The notes beneath the pieces were generated by a model. The model made no database searches. It was not told the DNA's origin and saw nothing but the letters and a program-made list of their open reading frames with translations. Below are positions 45,916 to 56,653 of a stretch of DNA of 64,000 bases, one piece after another. Made by a program: the position numbers and the translations under genes. The DNA is from Coprinus comatus. Lineage: Eukaryota; Basidiomycota; Agaricomycetes; Agaricales; Agaricaceae. Numbering within the stretch: position 1 is the first letter of the stretch; every line of letters starts with the position of its first letter. Location of the stretch: the NCBI GenBank assembly GCA_034638255.1, contig JAWPGT010000028.1, positions 186,001 through 250,000 of the forward strand, in the 5' to 3' direction.

Positions 45916-47847
45916 CATCAGGAAAACGGGAGATTCCAAATTTCCTGGTCATTATTATGCATTCTCAGTACAATAGTCACAATCCATGCATTGCATATGT
46001 ATTTTATATGAAAATTCATAAATATCATGAAATTACCAGAAAAACAGTAAAAGTATGGAATAACCAAAAATAAAGACTGAGGTGATTTTGCACCAAGATA
46101 ATGTAGGTGTAATCCACATAAAAATCAGTAAAAGTATGAAATTTACATGAAATTTCTACCCATGCATTTTTGCACTCAAATAATTGTTGTATAGTTATAT
46201 TAAAATACCTGAGAAAATTCAGGTGGTATACTCGGCAAATATGACTTTTTTGTGTACATTTATTGGAAAATGTAGTTATAATCCTGTATTCGACTGGTCT
46301 ATGATAACCACTAAAACTCATTTATTTTTCATTATAAGGATAATTTAATTTAAGTTAGCTAAGTCTACATATGGTATAATTAATACATTTATCTTCTTCA
46401 GCGCACTTTGAAGTCATCTAAGATCTATTTCAAATAATCACATTAGCATTGCTCAATACCGTTGATACGATCCTTTCCAACTCTAGAATGACAACAACAA
46501 TTGAGTAGGGTATAACACAGGTCAAATTATAGTGACCCGAACCTGAACCCGAACTCGATAAAACAACACGTCACCAGACCCGACCCGAGAACCTGTCAGG
46601 TCACCTGAACCCGTGTTACACTCTACAATTGACCAAGGTGACTCACCAATCATCAATGGCATGGTAGTTGACAGTTGTCTGAGCCTTGAGGTCTCACCGT
46701 CTCAGTGTCTGCTCCTATGAATAGGGGGCCATGGACCATGGTGGAGTAGAATGGTGTAGACCAGAGCTGGTGGAGAACTGTGGAGTCGCAGTGGAGTAGA
46801 ATTTGCGGATCGTGGGAAAATTAAAGGAAATCAGGATTCAGAGTCCGGACTACAGACGAGAGGGATAATGAAAGGAAATATAGAACATACCAATACAAGT
46901 GTTGAAATGTTGACTCTTGAGCATGATAAGTTTGCGGAGAAGCATATAGACAACACAAGAGTAGGCAAGTTTCAAGACTGTGACTCATGAGAGACTGTCA
47001 AGACTTGCTAAGATGCTTTCGGAATTCAGTGAGTGTTGTTGAGAGCTGAGGGGGAGTACGTACTATGGACTGGTAGGTACTTCTGAGCAGTGAGCTACTA
47101 GTCTACAACCTACAGTTTAGTGCAGGCAAACCAGACAAGTCTCGAGTAGTGCCATTGTGCAGATCTGGATGTGCTGGGTGCTGGCTGTAGCCTGTCAGGG
47201 ATGAGGGATGGCAACAAAGAGTGTGGAGACAAGACTGATAGCGAGAGATTACATAGTGAGTAACGGACCACTGAGCTAGGTTTCCCTTCAAGTTACAGTG
47301 GATGACATGATGTTGGAGTATGAGAGGGTGAGCAAGTCCGCTATCAGTGGTCACTGGTCGCCAGTTATATGCCTACTTTTTGATCACGAGATGAGTTTGA
47401 GTCGGAAGATATGGTAGAATGGAGTGCAAGGGGTCTCGACTCTCCACTGGAGCAGTTAACGGGTACAAAAGGTGTGACTTCGGGAGTGTGAAAAATCAGA
47501 CGTGCATCCTCTTCTCCTTAGAGTCTTGTTTCCCTTTCAGACTATTTTTCTATTACTATGTTTTAAGAAATTCCACTAAATTTATCTAAATTTCATGTAC
47601 AAAAATAGAGGTTTAATAAATCAGGAAATAATTTCCGGCATGAGAAATTGAGGTCCTATAAATATATAATTTTAAGTGTAATTTTGCGCATGCAATTCGG
47701 CACGTTATAAAATATTCTCAAAAGGTGTCAAAATTTCCCTAGGCTATTCATAATTTCATTCATATACATTTTTTATAGTTAAAATAAGGTAATTTATCTA
47801 AAGGTAGCTAAAATATCATAAATTCAGGATCTCCCGTTTTCCTGATG
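45916..47847. mobile_element. CATCAGG-family DNA transposon, distinct subfamily
   Basis: A 1932-bp element starting CATCAGGAAAACGGGAGATTC and ending ATCTCCCGTTTTCCTGATG, a perfect inverted repeat of 19 bp, flanked by AG (45914-45915 and 47848-47849). It shares only the CATCAGGAAA end and the AG target with the 40-44 kb elements; the interior is unrelated and AT-rich. No transposase is seen. A hAT-type MITE is nested at 46506. Confidence 0.75.
46506..46625. mobile_element. hAT-type MITE, 120 bp, nested
   Basis: Inverted ends TAGGGTATAACACAGGT and (as reverse complement) TAGAGTGTAACACGGGT. The 8-bp flanks CAATTGAG (46498-46505) and CAATTGAC (46626-46633) match at seven of eight positions. The interior is rich in ACCCGAACCC/GACCCGACC text, as usual for fungal hAT elements. 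Non-coding. Confidence 0.75.
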
Positions 47848-49433
47848 AGGCTATGAATGGGTAAACAGTCATAGCCGCCGTTGTTTGAGTAAATACACAG
47901 CCATCGACGCCTGGTATTGAGCCTGTATTCCTCCGGCTAAGAGAATGGCGCAACGGGCTAATACAAGCATAACTAAGTTTAATCCATGAATTGCGTGCTT
48001 CCCGGTGATATCAATTGAAGAACGCACCTTCGTTGTGTTATTTTCAATCGCAATGACTATGGAATTTATGATCAGCAGGGATTAACCCAGACACGCCGCC
48101 GCAGATAGAGCCTTCAACCAGTGGGACCGTGTGCATTGACTCTCCTTGCTCGTCACGGATTCCACAGGCATGTGAAATGCGTGGTAAAAGGGCGTGGAGG
48201 GTGGATTAAACAAAACCTGGGAATATTACAAGAGACATTATGTTGCAACTAAGCATATTCGCAACGGACTTCGAAGGAGAGAAAGAGGGAGTGACCGTGA
48301 CTATGACTATCGGCATTACCTGATTCTACGATAGTCGTTGTGCTCGATCGTAGACTATTAATATACACACATATACACAGTGGGCAGACCCCGGAGATGT
48401 AGACCTATATTATTGTACTCAAACTTTGAGTTGAAGATACGGAAGAGACTGCAACTAAAAAGATGATAAATCCATACAGAGCCTTTCGGAATTACTATGA
48501 AGCCCGAGTCGAAGACTAATACAATCCTAATATACTTCGAGTTCCCACTGGTCATCCAGACTCGTACCTCACTAATTAGGAGAGTCACTGTTTCGACTCG
48601 TCACTCCCGACTCCCGAGAGCCGCAGTCTCGTTAGACTTCAATGTAATTGGCGCCTACTAGACGAGTGCACAACCTCAGTCATTGGAGGACATTTGAAAT
48701 TTCATTTTCAACTACATTTGATGAGACATTCATGGGACTAGTGACAATTAGAGGGGTTGTTTCAATACTACAATATCATTCCTCTGAATAGTAGTAATTC
48801 GACTCCTACTAGTATGAAAGTCAGTTGAGTCACAAGAGCCTTATAGAACCCAAAGAGCCTTATAGAACCCAAAGAGAGCGTTAAATCCTATTGATTCCAA
48901 AGGTGTGCTTAAATACCCAGGTATAAGGGTATCGGAAATAGGAGCACAGTTGAACGTGGTAAGGAGTGTGATATTCAAGGATATAAAATGTAAGGAACTA
49001 AATACAAACATCGCTGCCACCTGGGGTGCTGCTGACACAGGACATTGACGCTACAGGTTGGTAACTCTAGTAAACAGTCTTACAAAAACATAGCAACAAC
49101 GGATAAGAGAATACCAACCAACTAGCTCTTTTCGTCTAGTGTTAAGTCCATGAAACAATGTCCACATACAAGATCGTCTCAGATGTGGGCTCTGCAATTG
49201 CAAGTCTACTTCGAGTTACTTCAAATCATCATAATTCATTCTGCAATTGGGACGAAGCTTGGCAAGACTCCACAGGCTGTTGTGTAGGGCCTTTAATTGT
49301 ACAGCAGCACAGCTTATTTGGGTTAGTTACATTAACTACGACCTGAGAGTGCAGTCCGTTTCGTTTTGCAGTGGAACCTCTTTGTGTACTCGACAGCACC
49401 CCCGGTATGCTTTAGAAACGTACAAGCCACACG
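47848..49433. other. Gene-poor region with a diverged dispersed repeat
   Basis: Contains the possible upstream part of the broken membrane protein gene (47848-48300, minus) but no convincing reading frame. 48575-48780 resembles 52733-52950 (shared TTCGACTCGTCACTCCC, ATCTCGTTA-like and GGTT-TTTCAAT-CTAC stretches). An 18-bp unit, CTTATAGAACCCAAAGAG, is repeated twice at 48839-48874. Confidence 0.4.
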
Positions 49434-49679
49434 TCATGAGAAACTGAGATACCTTGCAGGAAAGGTAACTGGCAGTTCAGAATGAAGGAGTAGAGTGAGA
49501 AGAAATAAAAATGAAAGGGTGAATGAAAAGGAAGTGAATATCATGCAGGAGATACGTACCAAAACGTGACTGGCAGAGATCGCCGCTTTAGCGCTCACTG
49601 TCTTTTTGTGGATCTCGGCATTGATTAGTCTGCTCTCCCATCTTGTTCTAGTATCGTTTAACGGTTGTTTATTAAACAT
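49434..49679 (-). CDS. Possible 5' exon of a small gene, unidentified
   Basis: The ATG at 49679 opens MFNKQPLNDTRTRWESRLI, a 40-codon basic, helix-like segment that reaches a good donor (GTACGT) near 49559. Downstream acceptor candidates exist (TGCAAG near 49456), but I could not extend a protein, and the text after 49434 has no clear frame. No motif recognised. Confidence 0.25.
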   Translation of the reverse strand: MFNKQPLNDTRTRWESRLINAEIHKKTVSAKAAISASHVLVRISCMIFTSFSFTLSFLFLLTLLLHSELPVTFPARYLSFS

Positions 49680-49870
49680 ATATCTACCTACCCACTAGAA
49701 ATTCCCTCGAACAAGTGACCACACGTAAACAAAATTTGCACCTCGTTTCATCTCACAGTACCGTCTTAAATCTGCGGTAGTGTGAACACTGAACGACTTT
49801 AAGAAGATTAATCGGAAATGATATTTGTGAATTTATTTATAACAACTAAGGCGCAGTGCAATTAGAACTT

Positions 49871-50246
49871 GTGATCGGGTGTATTAGATTCCAATGGGCT
49901 GCTGCTGAAGCGCTGGGCACTGAAGCACTGAGAAGTGGGTTCTACTGCGGTGGCCAAATGCGTAATATCAACAGACAAGGCTCAGCGCTTCAACACTCAA
50001 CTGGTGGCGTCCTGCCATGCATGAACCGCATGTCTTGGCTTGAATTCTTGAATATAAACTACCTTTTGTGATCGGGTGTATTAGATTCAATGGACTGTTG
50101 AAGCGCTGAGAAGTGGGTTCTACTTCGGTGGCCAAATGCGTAATATCAACAGACAAGGCTCAGCGCTTCAACGCTCAACTGGTGGCGTCCTGCCATGCAT
50201 GAACCGCATGTCTTGGCTTGAATTCTTGTATATAAACCACCTATCC
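49871..50246 (+). promoter_or_regulatory. Tandemly duplicated promoter segment upstream of the helical protein gene
   Basis: Two direct copies start with GTGATCGGGTGTATTAGATT at 49871 and 50068. Each ends with a TATA box (GAATATAAAC near 50049, GTATATAAAC near 50228) about 20 bp after TTGGCTTGAATTCTTG. They differ mainly by a roughly 20-bp deletion in copy 2. The second TATA lies about 60 bp before the ATG at 50293. Two core promoters in tandem could raise or diversify initiation. Confidence 0.7.
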
Positions 50247-50292
50247 TGATGTCGTCTCGTTCAAACCACAAGCACCCACCTTCAGCTTCAGA

Positions 50293-51938
50293 ATGCTCGA
50301 CAAACTAACTGATGACCAACGGTCCCAATTAGTGATGATTGTGGATAATCTCTTGAGATCTGAAAAAGGAAACACGGAACTGGAGCGTGGAATCCAGGAA
50401 CTCAATGATTCTGCTCTCTCCATCGAACTTTCCTTCCGAACCGTTCGCCAAAGTTTTCTTCAGGCAGAACGAGATGCCTCGCCCTATCAGAAGGATATTA
50501 CTCCTTTACGTAAGGACTGGGACATCTATCACAAGGTTTGTGACCCAAATCTGTACTCTGACGTCATTGACGCCCTGGTCATTTTAGGAATACCTGCGAC
50601 TTCTATGGCTGTCGCGTGATGTAGCTGGGAAAGCCCGCAGCGCAATTGATGGTGGGCATTTACTTTTTTCAGCTCAAAATATAATCTAACTTATAACCGC
50701 TGGCGTAATCTAGAGTTCTCCAATGAATTCTTCGCCTTTCTCGCCAATCCCACTCAAAGTATTGACGACAAGAAACAAGAAATTAGACTTATAAAAGACG
50801 TTCGTTTTCATGGTGAACCAGCGCCTGCTCTCCATTTAACTCTTCATTACAGAAAATTGTTGATGGTGAAAACCATGCTCTTGACCTCAAGAATGGCTTC
50901 CAGGCTCTAAGAGACAATGTCGACAAAATGAAGACCCGTGTTACGACATTGATAGAGAACTATGGAGTTGAAATTGGAAAGCTGCAACTTGAACAAGAGA
51001 CTCTTCAAAAGGGTGTTGGAGAAACTCAGACGAAACTAGGCAGGTTGGTCAAAATGTTTGCTTCGTACTACATACGACCTTTCATTAATCGTGCTTTGGT
51101 TCCTCCTTTTCGCCACAGAATGTACAAATGGGTATTGTTTTGACCACACCGATACGTCATAGTCTAACAGTACGTAATAGATGACTGGTAGCGCAGCACT
51201 AACAGTAGCAATTGGCTTGGGGCTCGGGGCCGTCGCTGTAGCAGGTGCATTCTGTCCCGTCGTCTGGATTAGTGCTTTGGTTCGTGCTTCTTATGGAATT
51301 GAAATGCATTTCACATGAATTATGTCTCACCATAGGTGGCAATCGGGGCAGTGGTAGCCTTTGGGGTTGTTACTCTAGGTGGTCAAACGATCTATACTTT
51401 CGGTAAGATTTCTAATCCTAGTACACCTCTCCCTATTTTGATGTATTCATTGTGTAGATTTGAAAGACGACGAAAGGAAAGCACTCGACAAGCTGCAAAA
51501 GAATGAAAATGCAAAGAACGATATGGAGAAGATCAACAACATCCTTAATCCATTACCAAATGAAATGGAGAACATATCATCACGACTGAAAGCCTTGGAA
51601 AGTGTGTGGCTTCTTGTAAGTTTATTATTCTCTACCATTTTGAATATGTGCTGATGGTACTCTTTGGTTAAGCTCCGAACTGATCTTCAGACAGTCGAAA
51701 ACCAACTCAACAATGTAATGAATACAACACCTGGCAGGGCAAGTTATTTTTCGTCGCTTTCGGCAGTTTTTCAACCTAAACATTTCATGATTCTCAGTTT
51801 AAAGAACGCCTTCAGACTGCGAATACATCCTGCGTAGCCTTGAGTCGTGCATTGTATCTATACCAGACCACACTTGATACACGTGGAGTACCTCGTGTTG
51901 ACATATCCAAACCCAAACCAACTCTGGAAAATGCGTAA
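50293..51938 (+). CDS. Helical-bundle protein with hydrophobic hairpin, possible ClyA/Cry6-like alpha pore-forming protein
   Basis: Ten exons: 50293-50535, 50588-50651, 50714-50799, 50853-51043, 51119-51131, 51181-51279, 51336-51402, 51458-51615, 51673-51738, 51798-51938. They total 1128 nt (375 residues plus stop) and all phases fit. One intron starts with GC (GCAAGT at 51739); one exon is 13 nt. About 195 residues of amphipathic, charged helix come first. Two Gly/Ala/Val-rich hydrophobic stretches form a hairpin (residues about 200-255, exons 6-7), then more heptad-like helix (about 255-375). No signal peptide. This layout is that of ClyA/Hbl/Cry6-type proteins; agaricomycete homologues are often labelled Cry6-like. 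Fold and activity are inferred. A membrane-remodelling or scaffolding protein is the alternative. Confidence 0.8.
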
Positions 51939-52404
51939 CGGTTTTCAATCGGTGATATCCATAGGTGGATTATGGTGTATAGTAGCAGCAGTAGTGTTGG
52001 GCAGGGATCCGGACATGATACGAGGTTCGAAAGATTTGTCGCACTACCTTTTTTTTTACGGCTTCGAGGCCTCTTTCCTTTCTCTCCCTTCGTATATGTA
52101 CAATCTAGTTTTAGCTATTATACTGTCTGATATTCAGTTGCAATTTTTGGGCTCTCGAAAAATCTTTGAAATTCCGAAAAATAGAAAACGAATTAAATCC
52201 ATGGTCAGAAACAATGGGTAACATGGGACCGACGAATTGAACAAAATGGAACCTTGTCTATACCGACGACAAGAAACACTAACTTAGACACGCCCGGAGA
52301 TACACTGAACCCTTGTGTATTTCTGAGAACGTAGAAGTACAGGAACAAGAGTGTCTAATCTACTTTACTATTTTCTTATTCTTTATATATGTCCTTTCTT
52401 TATT
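51939..52404. other. 3' flank of the helical protein gene
   Basis: No gene. The frame through the stop region (51847-52221) is an unspliced shadow. Confidence 0.4.
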
Positions 52405-52561
52405 CATGTCGTCATCCTCGTCATCCTCGTCATACTAATTATAACTGTTGTAAGCCTCAGGCTTACACTCACCCATCCTCTATTAACTTCTTCTTTTCCT
52501 CCTCTCATCCTCGTCATCCTCATCATACTAATTATAACTGTTGTAAGCCTCAGGCTTACAC
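52405..52561 (+). repeat. Direct repeat of about 55 bp, two copies
   Basis: The block CATACTAATTATAACTGTTG followed by the palindrome TAAGCCTCAGGCTTA and CAC occurs at about 52429-52469 and 52521-52561. It is preceded each time by CCTCGTCATCCTC-type repeats. Copies are nearly identical and about 92 bp apart. Function unknown. Confidence 0.7.
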
Positions 52562-55480
52562 AAAACAAGACAGCGCCCGGAATTTGACGTCAAGTTCTCG
52601 GCCGACCAGCTTCTACTAATCAACTGAAACTCGTCACCCCAATGGTGAAGAAGCTCTGCTTTTTTTCTTCTTCATTGGCTGTAAAATGAACAGATTAGGT
52701 TGACAGACAGTTTCCACAATTCTGGGTTAATTTAGGAGAGTTGGCACTATTTCGACTCGTCACTCCCAAGACCCGGAATCTCGTTACCTAACTTGTCAAC
52801 GTTTCAACAGTGGGCAAGTGTTCAAACGTTCAATATCAATTCTACCCCATACCACATAAATTACCATACTTCATACAAGAGCATTCAAACTATATTTATC
52901 GAGCCATCATAGGACTAGCAGCGACTGGAAGGGTCGGTTCAATGCTACTGAAGGCTAAGTAAGGCTTTTTTGGTAGAATGGTAACAAGTATTATTAATAA
53001 GTGCAAGTATGGCTAATAGGAGGTCTTGACTCTCCGTCCATAAAACGTAAATTTTTATGTTGTAATTTGTGAACCTCCTGGAGACTAACTACTCGGGTAT
53101 TACAAGTCATTGAAATTAATTTTATAATCGTAGATGATCAACCTCAGTACTTTTACACCGTTTATAAAAATACAGTACAAGACCCTCCCGCATTTCCGCT
53201 TTATCCGGATGATGAATTCTAGTCAGTGGTAGTTAAGTACATCAACTCCAGAATATTAACGTCGACATATTATGGTAAAACGAGTGACTCATTACAACAT
53301 CAGTGCTGTAAGTTATTTTTAGTTTGGGGTTCGCAACTTTCCGGGTGTCGGTCACGATGATGATGGGTTAAGAAGTTGGCAATACCACTATTTACTGGTA
53401 TTCAACTCCACTCGTTTTGATCATCAACTTGAGCTCTCATTTGAAAGTTCTTACTAATGATATCACCGAGTCGTTCATCTACTAGTAACCCCATCTATAA
53501 CTACTAGCAACTGCGCACCACTACTAAACTAGTGTACATTGTAATCCAACCGTCATTCTACAACCCCTTTTATTTTACAGCGTATACATACGAAAATTCG
53601 AAGTCGAAGCACATAGAAGTTTATTTTAAACAACCCATAACCCATAGGTCGCCATAACTGGCAAATGACCATTTTTGAGTCGAAATTGAACTCATGATCA
53701 TAAATTCTTAGTCCCGACCCTTCCGAAGAACGAAAAAAATTTCTTCGAACGACGAAGAGAGAAGGGAGGGGGTCAAATGATCATAAGTCACCAGTTACCA
53801 GTCCCCCAACCAAAAAAATTCCAATACCTTTCCAGATCTCAACTTTTAGCTCCCCAAAGAATCGGGTCGATCCGGTATATTGATATTAGGTCATTTGGGT
53901 CATTTGGGCACTGGGCATTGGGCAATACTGGTGAGGTTCACATGAAAATCAACCTGATTATCATAGAACGACTCTTTGAAGATCTGGGAAGTTCCTTTGA
54001 TCCTCTTTTTTTGTTTTTGTTCAAACTTAAGCTCAAACTTCATGTTGGAACTTCGTGGATTTATGCGCCAATGTCGGAATGATCATGAAACCTAAAATTG
54101 GTTGTTGATTATTCTATAAATAGATTTTTCACGGCTATGTTAGTCCTATTGTGTTGTTTGTTTTTGTTTTTTTGAGTTCTGAATTTTGAATTGTGTACTT
54201 CATAATTTTATTAATTAGTGACGTGTCTATAACCTGAACATAAAATAAAGGTACCTATTGGTGTACTTTTCAAAAGAGTAGGAGTCAGGACCACCGTCCC
54301 AAGTGTCGGAGGCAAGACTGACTGATATCAGTGCCGCGTTCAAGTTGGCTTTGTCTTGCTTCACTTTAACTCTTGGGGGTGAAACTTAAAAGGGAACAAG
54401 AGAAAGTTAACAATGTTAATGACTACTAACAGGACCAAGGCCAAGTAACTCGTTTTCTATAAGTCCCTGATCTTCGGTATGTATGGTACCCCATATTCTA
54501 TAGTACTTGGTATGTTACATATCGATGATAAATGGGATACAGTAAGTAGCCAAGTGAACTTATAACCTCCGAAAGTTCAAGTTGTCACTTACCACGGCTA
54601 TTTTCGAATATCAGTACGTGTCAAGAAGTTAGTTTGGCGATATTAAAGGACCCATGTATGTCGGGGCTATGAATCGGCGAGGTCCGATGTAATTGCTCAC
54701 TGATACGGATACGTAGTACTACATAAAAAAAACTCGGAGAGTAGGATGTTTAGGGATTTAGGAGTGGTGTAACATTTTTTTTTCGATTTCAAACTTCGGG
54801 AGTATTATGGATTTTAAGTTCTGGGCGCTCAAGAGAGAGGGAGAATTTTTGGATTTTTAATCCGAGGTTGAGGATTATTATTGGATTAAAGATGTTAAAG
54901 GATTGAAAACAGTTCGTCTTGATCCTTCTGACTCCACTGGTATAAGTGCAAGACTAAGTTGTCGCTTCTTTTGTAGTTTTATAATCTTATTACTTATTTT
55001 TAAGAGTTCACGGAAAACCCTGGGGAAAACTATAATTGCTTGAAACCGGTATTTGTTGTGGGACTTGTAGGCCAAGGCAGACTTGGTTATTATGGTCTAA
55101 ATGGAGAGTGTATGAGTGACTCGGAGGGGTGTGGGGTAGATTGGTTACCCTTACTACTATACGTGTGGTATACCGAGTATTTACCGACCAGAAAGTTCAA
55201 GTGCTCCATATTATTCCTCTACAAGTTGATGGATTGGAAATTGTCATACCATCATGAAACATGAACAACCAGCGCTGATATATAAATGCAGAGAGACAAG
55301 TGCGCCAGGAGTCAAATATCTAGGACTTGGACTCTGTCCATCACCATCACCATAATTTTTTCGGGTCTAAAGATGGGTTGTAAGTTGGAGAAAGGTTGTC
55401 ACTGCGGATATGTCATTTTGTATATGAAGTATCAACACATCATGGGATTTAATCAACAGTAAATAAAATAACTTCAAATT
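52562..55480. other. Gene-poor region, no recognisable gene
   Basis: Contains 52733-52950, related to 48575-48780. GTCATTTGGGTCATTTGGGC-type short repeats lie near 53890. An open frame at 53777-54082 has no motif. Nothing here could be spliced into a known protein. Confidence 0.4.
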
Positions 55481-55880
55481 ATACATGTCTCCCCGGAGAT
55501 CACCTAGGAAAGCCGATACTAGAATCGATAATTGTGGAAGTTGAGAAAAACACGGATGGGACGGTTGAAAGGGTCCGGCATAAGTATATACGGGATCTAT
55601 ATATTCCAACACAGGTGAACGAAATAACTTGTTCGGATATTTGGATCAAAAATTCCAAGGTCGTGTAAATATGTATGAATGGTTGGTAAGGTACAGCTCT
55701 CTTGGGACTTTGGGTGATGAGAATGTTCATCCATTCATTCCGAAGTGGATTTTGATAGATTTTTTGACCGAGAAAGATGGGGTTGGTTTTTTCCCCAGTC
55801 TATGTATACATATCAAAAGGTGTCGTTGTCGGAGATGGGCGCCGAGGGATCAAGTCCTATATTCAAACCTGAAACATTGA
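55481..55880 (+). other. Possible exons of an unidentified gene
   Basis: A frame from about 55497 reads GDHLGKPILESIIVEVEKN then ERVRHKYIRDLYIPTQ to a good donor (CAG, GTGAAC, near 55612). A second open stretch, GDENVHPFIPKWILIDFLTE, follows after a plausible acceptor near 55700 and reaches GTGTCG near 55821. The text looks protein-like (mixed charge, few low-complexity runs), but I found no start, no stop and no family. Confidence 0.25.
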
Positions 55881-56653
55881 GAGGTCACTTGGCTAGAAGG
55901 GTCCAAGTGTCACGTTTTTTTATTTGCGAGTTATTTTGCGAAATAATAGAATTGAGATTGTACGCGGTACGCGTAGTAGACTAGTTTCCGAGAGGATGTT
56001 TGTTGTCCCAGCTGGTTCCTGACAATCAGTACAAGATCGATAGGGCCCGAGACAACGGCGTAGCCTGAGATTTCTACAATTCTGGCAAAGCATGTGCCAA
56101 GGGTGGAGCGAATGTCCATGGAAGGGATTGTCAGGGTAGAAGGCAAGCCTTGTAGAGTTGATAACCAGATAAGGTGGTTTGGGGGACAAGTCCTTATGTT
56201 CACTCCGAGATGCGGGGGCATTTAGGACTAAAGTTACTCATGTGTTCAGTGGACTACCCCAGCGGGTTAGTCGGATAAGAACTAGTAACTACGTGGTCCG
56301 TGGTCCGTGTCAGGTGGGGATGGATGGACCGTCACTTGACCATGGCTGCTTACGTAATGGACCAACGTGCCAAGAGTCACGCGGGACTTGTTGATAATTC
56401 CGATTTTCTGTCTTTATTTTGCAGCTTTCTTCACGCCGTCGACCTCATCGTCGAGCCATTTCCAAGCGTCGTGGCACACGTCCACTACGCCGTTCCACCG
56501 GCTGCGGATAACTAGCCAGCAACAGCGTGCTTATACATGCCCACACATCAAACCACAGCCTTGTCCGTCCCTTTGACCTTGCCCCAGATCTTGCACTGCT
56601 GACGCTGGCCTAGAAACCCTCGGATAGCGACCAACGGCAGCAGACCTCGAAGA
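55881..56653. other. Upstream region of the DUF3295 gene
   Basis: No gene accepted. The pyrimidine-rich interval 56400-56653 is probably promoter and 5' untranslated region. The minus-strand frame 56531-57031 mirrors the coding exons of the next gene. Confidence 0.4.

Noticed and set aside
47848..48300. N-terminal part of the DUF6533-like membrane protein beyond the CATCAGG element
   Set aside because: Some hydrophobic readings exist, but they could not be joined in phase to the C-terminal piece, so the extension is not annotated.
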